Assembly: GCA_963931865.1 (NCBI GenBank)
Contig: OZ007511.1
Location: 6,825,283-6,889,282 of the forward strand
Direction: 5' to 3'
Length of the DNA stretch: 64,000 bases
From: Axinella damicornis
Lineage: Eukaryota > Porifera > Demospongiae > Axinellida > Axinellidae
Part shown: positions 56,473-64,000 of the stretch, one piece after another
Position numbering within the stretch: position 1 is the stretch's first letter
How the letters are laid out: every line of letters begins with the position of its first letter
Made by a program: the position numbers and the translations under genes
The notes under the pieces: model-generated
Databases searched by the model: none
What the model was told of the DNA's origin: nothing
The model's input: only the letters and a program-made list of their open reading frames with translations

Positions 56473-59400
56473 TCATTGATCCTTTGGTTTGGTGATTCCT
56501 TTTGTTTTGGCTTTCAAATTAGCTCTAAGTCGCTTACACAAATTGGAAAGAGCTGCTTTGTATGTTGGCCAAATATCCTTAATAAAAGCACTCAGTGACA
56601 TGTCTGGGCAAACCGTATTGTAAACAAAATTCTGAAGGAGTTCCAGCTGTGCCTCATTCAGAGGGGGACCATTTTTCCCTTTCAGCGAGGATGCTACTAA
56701 GACTTCATCACCAAAGAAACTGTGCCGGGCAAGTTTGACTGTCAGTGTACCAATACCGGCAACACAACAAAGTTCAGGATGATTGTGAACAACTTGAGCT
56801 GCAGTTTTTTTCAGAATCTTTCGGCTATGGGTCACACCACCTACTGGTCCAGAGTGTGAAGGCTCATCAATACTAATTGCCTGAGGGGGGTATCCACCAC
56901 CTACTTGTCCGGAGTGCGAAGGCTCGTCGATACTGGCCACTTGAGGGGGGCATCCAACGCCTACTTGTCTGGAGTGCGAAGGCTCGTCAATACTGGTCGC
57001 TTGAGGTGGGCATCCACTACCTACTTGTCCAGAGTGCGAAGGCTCGTCAATACTGGATGCTGGAGGGGGGCATCCACTACCTACTTGTCCAGAGTGCGAA
57101 GGCTCGTCAATACTGGTTGCTGGAGGGGGGCATCTACCACCTACTTGGGCGGAGTGTGAAGGCTCGTCCATAATGGTCGCTTGAGGGGGGAATCCACCAC
57201 GTACTTGTACGGAGTGTGAAGGCTCGTCAATACTGGTCACTTGAGGGGGGCATCCACTACCTACTTGTCCGGAGTGCATAGGTTTGTCAATGCTGGTCGC
57301 GGTCGCTTGAGGGGGGCATCCACTACCTACTTGTCCGGGCCACGAAGGCTCATCAATGCTGGTCGCTTGAGGGGGGCATCCACTACCTGCAAGTAATGCA
57401 GCCAAATCAGTATCAGATGGGGGAGTGAGTAACGATTGTCTCGGTGTTTGTTGTGGTGCAATGATGGAAGAAATTCCCATAGCAACAGAATGCAAACAAT
57501 CATCTGCCACACCTGAGAGTTCACTTACGTAGCTGTCACTCAGTATGCTTGTCAACTCATCATCTTGGAGTTGAAGCAATGATGAGACCGGAGGACAGCT
57601 ACTTGCCCTGATAGCAGGCGGCCTTGTAGGAAGCTGTGGCATCTGAAATTGCGGTGTAGGAAATTGTGGTGGTGAAAATCCAGGCCACGGCATTGTAGGA
57701 CGAACGCCTAATGGTGTCCGTGACAGTGAGGATGCAGGAGACATCACAGGTGGTGATCGAAATACACCGATTTCTTTCATCACCATACTTTGGAGTATGT
57801 CTTGCTTGTCAGCTAATTGGTCTTGCTTATTATGGAGGTGGGCAACTCCTTTTTGGATCTGGCGTAGCTGCTCGTGCTGTTGCAGAACCTGATTGAGTGT
57901 TTGCTCGTGCTGTTTTTTTGCTTGCTCGTGCTGTTGCAGCAGTTGATTGTGTGCTTCTTCCTGCTTCACCAGCTTTGCTTCAATTCTTAGAATAGATTGT
58001 TGATGTGTAGTTGTCAGGTTGACCATTTCTTGTTGTTGGATGATTTGGTGTTGCTCAATCCTTTGAATTGCTTGCATGATTGGGTCTGACCAGAGGTTGC
58101 TATAACCTACAGGTGTGAGGAAAGTCAGGTAAAAGGTATTCACGAGTATGCTGAAATCTCGAAGGGTAAGTGGGCGTCATTTTACACACTGAGTTGCAGT
58201 GGCAGCAATGTACAAGACCAAGTCCCAGGAAGGGATAAGGATAAAACTACCATACAGCGCTTAACGTTAACCTCTGAGCACAACAATTTTAGAGCCTATC
58301 ACGTTTTGCAAAGTAACTGAAGCCTCCACCAAATCTGCTGAGTGTAAAGCCTATAGGTAAATTCAATTGCACACACTTCTGGCAATTACAGACCTTTGCT
58401 GGTTGGTTGGCAGTCCAGAGGCAAAGGTAGATGATACATGTACAGGTGGTGTCTCTCAAGGAGGTGATTGTATAGAGACAGGTCTTAGAAATACTGAAGA
58501 GACTGCAATGAGGAAAAATCAATCTGCTTACCTCCCAGCCTTTGTTGAGATTCTGATTTGGAAGGGCTTCTTTCCACCAGTGCTGAGGGTACCCAAGGTA
58601 GTACAATTCTTGTTTCCTGATTCACCCACGATTGGAGAGGTGGGTCACTACTTTCTTCCTTGGCCATTGACAATCCTTGGACAAATTGGCCACTACTCGC
58701 TTCCGACTGAGTTTGGAGAGGGCGGCCACTACTCGCTTCCGACAGAGTTTGGAGAGGGCGGCCACTATTCGCTTCCGACAGAGTTTGGAGAGGGCGGCCA
58801 CTACTCGCTTCCGACAGAGTTTGGAGAGGGCAGCCACTACTTGTCTCCTTGGTTGTCGACAGAGTTTGGAGAGGGCAGCCACTACTCGTTTCCTTGGTTG
58901 TCGACAGAGTTTGGAGAGGGCGGCCACTACTCGGTTCCCTGGTCGTTGACAGCCCTTGGAGGGGAAGGCCACTGCTCGACAACACTTCACAAGGTTTGCT
59001 GCACAGACTTGCTCCTTCACCAACCACTAAAACATTACCTGTAAGGTAAAAAGCACATTCAATTTACACACTGAGAACACCACAATCCTTATCAAGAATT
59101 TTTCATATTTTACAACAATTAAAACTCAAACTTTTGTCAGTCATAACAAATTTATCTCAAACTGCCATATGTAAATTTTGCTACCTTTCCAAAGCCTAGA
59201 GGATTGGTGTCTTCTGCATAATTTTTATATGTGCCCAAGTGATCGTTGGAAGTGAATAAATAATTATCTGAAGAAGGCAACTCTCTATACAAGTACAATG
59301 CTGCTCTGTGGTCTGAACTTGGCAGTGAGTCTGCCAGTCAGTGTGTTTTATTACCAGAAGTACCTGGACTAAACACAGAGGTAATGTCAATCATCATGCA

Positions 59401-59834
59401 TACTGCACACCTTTGTTCCTGGGTTTCTTGCTGCTTTCTTGTTGCTTTGTTTCAGGTCCTGTTGACGTCGCTCTTCGCTTTCGGGAGCTGGAGGACCGCT
59501 GGCACGTGATATCTGGCTCGCTGCAGCTGCCCTGGGAAAACGAGGACGGGGACAATCGAGCCGCGGCTTGCGCCTCGGCGACTTCATTTTCGTCCATCAC
59601 TACGGCTTTCCACAAGCGTCGTCCTGGTTTGTTGTGTTTTCCGAGATGCTGCACAAGAACAATATCTCCGGGTTCAAGGTGGGATGGCGACAGCACAGAT
59701 ACGTCTCGATCGTTTACGCTGACAATATAATGTATATCTTGCCAAAAGATACGATCGTCAAATCTTGGAGAGTTGTTTCCAACCCACTTGATCAGGACAG
59801 TCCCTGGAGGCTTTGTTGCCATGCTGCACTTCAC
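56473..59834 (-). CDS. repeat-rich protein with probable BEN domain, transposon cargo
   Basis: Three exons join in phase 1 with clean sites: 59411-59834, 58532-59038, 56473-58106; 854 codons and a stop. Exon 1 (about 141 residues) has a compact start (IKWVGNNSPRFDD, LEPGDIVLVQHLG, LWKAVVM) and a basic Ser/Arg tail. Exon 2 is mostly a 13-17 residue repeat built on SSGRPLQTLS. Exon 3 starts with a Gln-rich likely coiled coil (QQHEQAKKQHEQTLNQVLQQ), then Pro-rich sequence, about ten 20-residue repeats (DEPSHSGQVGSGCPPQ), then a C-terminal ~90 residues (SFFGDEVLVASSLKG, LNEAQLELLQNFVY, ALSNLCKRLRANLK) that look like a BEN domain, a DNA- or chromatin-binding module. The frame is fully open despite its repeats. 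Nuclear location and any role in transposition are inference. Confidence 0.75.
56850..57400 (-). repeat. 60-bp coding tandem repeat in BEN-type gene
   Basis: About ten units of 60 bp (GAAGGCTCGTCAATACTGGT ... CATCCACTACCTACTTG), all in frame. Differences are mostly substitutions or whole-codon changes. Confidence 0.95.
58680..58960 (-). repeat. 39-51 bp coding tandem repeat in exon 2
   Basis: GAGTTTGGAGAGGGCGGCCA with variable spacers (CTACTCGCTTCCGACA) repeated seven times, unit lengths all multiples of three. Confidence 0.93.
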
Positions 59835-60316
59835 TTCGCTACTAACGATGCTGGTGGCTAGGCTCTAGCCCTCGATCTCTAGCTCTCAAGCCTGGACCAG
59901 CTATCTCCTCGTGCTTTCTAATTATCATCCCCGTATCTCACCGTGTATCGACATACCCGTCCCGGGCCGGCTAGGCCCCGCCCGCGCCCCCAGCGCAGTA
60001 CAGGTACGGTACGGGTACGTACGGGTACGGGTCCGGTGCACGTACGCTTACTGCGTTCACGATCACATACGTACGTACGCGTAGACGTACGGGTAGACGT
60101 ACGCGTAGGCATACGCATGCTGTATCCACGAAACACGTACTGATAAAAGCGTACGGAAACCCCATACCCGAACATTACGTGGATACCAAGGTCGGTTCCC
60201 AAGCGCATGCAGGTCGGCGTTTCCGTAGGCAAACGGAATCAGTGGGTCCCTTGATTGTTGCAATACTTTCCCCGCATACCGTAGTTACATAACAATGGTG
60301 ACACAGCAGCACTCTT

Positions 60317-60342
60317 ACCAGGACCAGTCCAGAGTGTAGGTA
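60317..60342 (-). pseudogene. truncated duplicate of SLC11-B TM6 exon
   Basis: ACCAGGACCAGTCCAGAGTG and TAGGTA repeat the end of the TM6 exon, then break into GCGATCACGACGG. This is the junction of the local tandem duplication. Confidence 0.85.
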
Positions 60343-60546
60343 GCGATCACGACGGTGCAGTACGAATCTTTGCAGGCCATTCCTAAGTAGTCAAACATTA
60401 TTTACACTGGTAGAGTTACAACTCCTGGCAGGGGGGAAAATTGTGCCGCATAAACAATCTTCATCAGCATGTGTGTGAACATGGAACACTTCCCAATACA
60501 GTTCTAAAAAGATTTTACCTGGTGAAATTTCCCACCACACAGCCAT
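60342..60546. repeat. local tandem duplication, second unit (empty transposon site)
   Basis: Second copy of 55175-55380. Here CAGCCATAGTTACATAAC is uninterrupted and runs on into the TM6 exon. Confidence 0.92.
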
Positions 60547-60582
60547 AGTTACATAACAATGGTGACACAGCAGCACTCTTAC

Positions 60583-60648
60583 CAGGACCAGTCCAGAGTG
60601 TAGGTAGAGGTTGTGAGGCATGATGACGGCTCCTAACACACCCAGGCC
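60583..60648 (-). pseudogene. SLC11-B exon, TM6
   Basis: Same 66 nt as 38827-38892, with one silent-type change; GAVIMPHNLYLHSGLVL retained, splice sites intact. Confidence 0.95.
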
Positions 60649-62989
60649 CTACGGAGGAGAGCAGGAGGGAAAGGCAACTAATCAGCTGGCAGGACACAGC
60701 ACGAGAATATGTTATACACAGGAACACACAGTAGGTATGCTTGAATGGTTCATTTTCATTTTAAAACAACAACAAAGTATTATGTGTATGCAAGGCAACT
60801 CATGCCTCGATCCCCCAAGTTACTCCAAATGAAACACAGCCACAACCTCTACAACAGGGTAAAGGTGGAAGAGGTCAATTAGGCTTCAAAGATAGCTTCA
60901 TACCCAGTGGCTGTGATCTTAGCCCCTCCCTCAGTTATTGCTGTTACTAACAATCACAACTGCCATCAAGTGTCTTGAGTTGCCCTTTTGAACTCTCTAG
61001 ATCCTCCAACCTCCCTCACTGTTCCAACAAATACCTTACTGCATGTATCGTACTGGGAATGGATATCCAGAGATGTCAATGGATATCCCAGGATGTCCCA
61101 AGCTCTATCAACCACTTGTCCCAGGTCCAAGTAGTGCCAAGAAGATCTGGGATATCTCAACCTGGATGATCGCAAGAACACCAGGGATATCCTGGGATAT
61201 CCCAGGCTCTGTGAAACGGTTGCCCAAGTATAGTCCCCAAAACACCCGGGATATCTTGGGATATCCTAGGATGTCCCAAGCTGTGTAAATCGATTCTCCC
61301 AAGTCCAAGAACACAAAGGGTATGTGGGGACAAAGTTGACAACTGAGAATATTGCCACCTGTAACCCCAGGTGCACCACTTGCACAACAATGCCTACATA
61401 CTTTGGAATTCCTGTGATGTCCTTAGGACCAATAGGACAGCTTGGACCTGGGATCTGAAGGTCTCCATCGTAGGAACATCTTGGGAACTCCCATGATGTC
61501 CATGAGGCCAGCAGGACAATCTCAGGACTACATGGACCACCAGGACACGAGAGAGTAGAAAGACCAGGAATTCCCTCTGTATTACTAGGGACAACCAAGG
61601 TTGTCTGTTCTGTCCTCAGTTGTCCTAGGGATATGCGATGGACAACCATGCTAACAAGATTACACACTCAATCACTCTGCTAGTTGCACCACACGGATTA
61701 TATGACTTCCGCAGCCAGGAGGACACTGTGATCTGAATACATTCCACCTTTGCTCTTGTTGTGATACAAAAAGCTACCCACTACTGCTGTGGGGACAGCT
61801 CGCTAACATTCGCTGGTTCAATGTCAACATTGCGTTAATTTCAATGTTCATTTTCATCCACACCCTCTAAGCACACATTGTAAATCTGCACATGTAAATA
61901 CATGCAAGCACAACAATAGCATGGGTACATAAATAGTTGGAGGCTAATCTCAAGTGCACCTAGTGTGCACACGTCACTTTAGAGGCCATTTCTTTCTTGT
62001 GGTCATTTTCAGTCTCTAGAACCCTTACTAATTTCTATTCCCTCGCGTTGCTGGGTTCTAAACTGCTCCCATAGGTAATGTTAGCCATCCTAATCAGATG
62101 AGTGATTGTAACCACACCCATCAATTAATGAACTTGCAACCAGGGAAATGCCAACCTGCTGCAGCTGAAAAACTGGTCATGAACGCTGGATATGGAGGCC
62201 TTACAAGGCAAGATGGTTGTTTCTAAGTCCATTTATCAACGGAAATGGCCCTCCCAGAACTAGTGCCAACCAAGACATTTCAACAGTGGAACCCAGACAT
62301 GGCCATTCTGTTTGGTAGTGTTTGCACCCTTACCCACTCACCTCTCCCTGTCCCGCCCTTTCTGTTTACACAGAACCTAAGTCCAAGGACATTACTGGAT
62401 GTGACATCAGGAAGCTGAAAGTCTCCTGACAGATATATCCGCTATAGGGTTAAAGCTCTAATTTTCAATTACTTCTCTCAAGCCACCATGGAACTTGGCT
62501 CAATAGGAGTCCATGGTTCATTCTTCTAGAAGACTGCCAGACCAGGAACACCATCATACTCAACCACATTACACATAAACACCACCCTACCCTTGGTGGG
62601 TATTCTGCATTATATTATACACAATGTACTTAGGCTATTCTAACCAATCAAGGTAACAGTATTAGTGGGAAATAACATGTCCTATATTATATCTTGTGGC
62701 CAGCCCCGCGTGCATACTGTAAGCGATTGCGTGCTTGAAAAAGCGAAGAGCTAGCTTTGTTAGTCTAGCCAAGGACTTGTGCTTTTACTGCTACCTCAGT
62801 CAAATATCATGGATGCCTCTGCCTCTGATCGGTGAGTGCCTACACCACAGTATCTATGTCTACACTAGTCTCGTTCCCAGGCTTCCACCCAGACTTTATC
62901 TCGCAGCCGTGGAGAAAAGTCTGACTGAAGCTAGGTCTACACAGAGTACTCACCTTAGAATAGCCCAAGAATAGTATAAGTAAGTAGTT

Positions 62990-63140
62990 GTATATCCCTG
63001 GCCAGCAGGATGTACATGTGTAAGACCCGTTACATCCCTGGGAAAAGGCCAGTGCTTTCGTTACACCTCGGAAGTGCCTTGGGCTTTGCCCTTGGCACTT
63101 CCTCGGCTCCACAAAAGCACTGATTATATCCCACTGGCCT
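62990..63140. mobile_element. foldback remnant TATCCCTGGCCAGC, copy B
   Basis: Counterpart of 41753-42060 with the CAGTGCTTTCGTTACACCTC arm and AAAAGCACTGATTATATCCC; shorter than in copy A. Confidence 0.7.
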
Positions 63141-63823
63141 ATACTTATCCCACAGCTGTAGACTTGCTCCATTGATAATGAAAGGAGAGCTACAGTGGAA
63201 TATGAGGGCATATTCCACTCTTCCTGAGGCTATGAAGTTTACACAGGTCGCGTTTTCATGTAAACAATACTTAGACAAATGTAGTAGCTGCATGTGGGAG
63301 TCAGGTACTAGGTAAGGTGTATATTAGCGTCAGAACTGCCAGTACTGAACCAGGTACCGGTGCCGGACTCAGAGAAATCGCTGTTCGTCGTCAAAGGAGT
63401 TCTGTGCCTAGTAAGTCGCTCAAAGATGGTCCCAAAACGGCAGTGTCTTGTTGGTGTCTAAGCAAGAATGAGGGTTGCCAAGTACTACTAAAGCAATGAG
63501 TACTGGCGCCAGTGCATCGGAGCTGGCAACTATAATAGCTGTAGGAGAAATACACTACGTTTACCATGTACTGGGAAACATCACTCATCTAGTGCCATAC
63601 TGTCACTTGTGCCTGTGGCACTTGTGCAATACGGCAACAGACACGTGATATTTCGCCAGTACTCGGTAAATAATATATATTCCTCTGTGCAGCAGCTAAA
63701 ACATAAGCAGGCTCACTAGCACCCACACAGATACAAGGTGCTATACATGTACGTGCAATACGTTTGGTCCACTGACATAATAGTGTCTATTACCACAGAT
63801 ACGTACTACTGCTTGTGGTATAC

Positions 63824-63948
63824 AGCCTCGTTCCCAGGCCGTCTCCAGCTCGATCCACTTTGTAGCCACATATGTGACCTTTGAACCCCCCCCCCCCCCA
63901 TCAGAAAAGTATGGGGTTCAAAGGTCAGACGACTGGGAACAAGGCTAA
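63824..63948. mobile_element. MITE, GCCTCGTTCCCAGG, 9-bp target duplication (copy B)
   Basis: Ends AGCCTCGTTCCCAGGC and ACTGGGAACAAGGCTAA; GTGGTATAC duplicated at 63815-63823 and 63949-63957. Confidence 0.88.
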
Positions 63949-64000
63949 GTGGTATACACTGTGTACCCACCTAATTCACGGCCCCCTGTGTACAGTTCTG

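Larger units (their letters stand above)
55383..60281. mobile_element. 4.9-kb TIR element with TA target duplication, carrying a BEN-type gene
   Basis: The left end CGGTATAGGGAGAAAGTATT and the right end (inverse of CGGTATGCGGGGAAAGTATT) match at 23 of 26 positions through TTGCAACA. TA flanks both sides. The uninterrupted target CAGCCATAGTTACATAAC exists twice in this window (38787 region in copy A, 60543 region in copy B), proving insertion. Both sub-terminal zones are full of TACGTACG and CGTACGGGTACG repeats. No DDE transposase was recognised; the only intact gene is the minus-strand BEN-type gene. Confidence 0.93.
52418..64000 (-). pseudogene. SLC11/Nramp copy B (partial, broken)
   Basis: Minus-strand exons found: TM5-TM6 loop at 63971-64000 (cut by the window edge), TM6 at 60583-60648, a truncated duplicate of the TM6 exon near 60317-60342, the TM6-TM7 loop at about 53885-53972, and TM10 at 52418-52491. 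Exons for TM7, TM8 and TM9 are absent: DNA equivalent to 32500-36350 of copy A is missing at a single junction near 52927. The TM5-TM6 loop exon ends in TAG (63971-63973) where copy A has CAG. A 4.9-kb transposon sits in the intron. The 5' exons lie beyond the window. Confidence 0.88.
52940..64000. repeat. segmental duplication, copy B (partner 36352-43146)
   Basis: Same order of unique markers as copy A: hairpin at 53313, dispersed repeat at 54000, exon at 60583, GGATATCC tract at 61050, foldback at 62990, MITE at 63824. Differences are the 55383-60281 element, a local tandem duplication, and absence of the 40218 element. Confidence 0.95.

Noticed and set aside
58622..59044. Long plus-strand and alternate minus-strand frames over exon 2 of the BEN-type gene
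   Set aside because: Shadows of an in-frame tandem repeat; only the frame used at 58532-59038 has matching splice sites and phase.

Overview
Eukaryotic, almost certainly metazoan DNA. Genes are split into short exons by GT-AG introns, repeats are dense, and two animal gene families can be read: an SLC11/Nramp metal transporter and a secreted BPI/LBP-like lipid-binding protein. The many AGCTAGCT/CATGCATG runs, tiny exons and heavy load of small inverted-repeat transposons remind me of a demosponge, but that is inference; the sequence does not prove it. No bacterial operons, rRNA, CRISPR array or convincing tRNA were seen.

Layout. 1-8 kb: non-coding, with a 437-bp unit repeated three times (587-1893), hairpin transposons and a 3' piece of a LINE. 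8.0-17.6 kb: a decayed Ty3/gypsy retrotransposon (8025-17609). Its integrase zinc finger is split by a 6.27-kb inverted-repeat element (9866-16132, 9-bp target duplication), which itself holds a smaller element (10938-11646), a large foldback (12978-15836) and a second foldback nested inside that one (14011-15733). 17.6-23 kb: LINE scraps and a diverged duplicated block. 23.3-25.8 kb: minus-strand BPI/LBP-like gene, eight small exons in consistent phase. 26-30 kb: mostly repeats.

30.2-49.6 kb (minus): an SLC11/Nramp gene with 14 recognisable exons. It looks dead: the first transmembrane exon has two stops and has lost most of the metal-binding DPGN motif, two other exons carry apparent in-frame stops, and the TM10 exon was not found. 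52.4-64 kb (minus): a second partial SLC11 copy. Its central part (52.94-64.0 kb) duplicates 36.35-43.15 kb; it lacks the TM7-TM9 exons, has the TM10 exon and has a stop in its TM5-TM6 loop exon. Between the two copies lies a plus-strand gene of uncertain, probably transposon-related, nature (50.2-52.2 kb).

Inside the second copy sits a 4.9-kb element (55383-60281) with 26-bp terminal inverted repeats and TA target duplications. Two empty sites for it exist in this same window. It carries an apparently intact three-exon gene (854 codons) for a repeat-rich protein with a probable C-terminal BEN domain and no recognisable transposase. That cargo element, the chain of 9-bp-duplication foldback elements and the paired dead SLC11 loci are the most unusual contents of the window.
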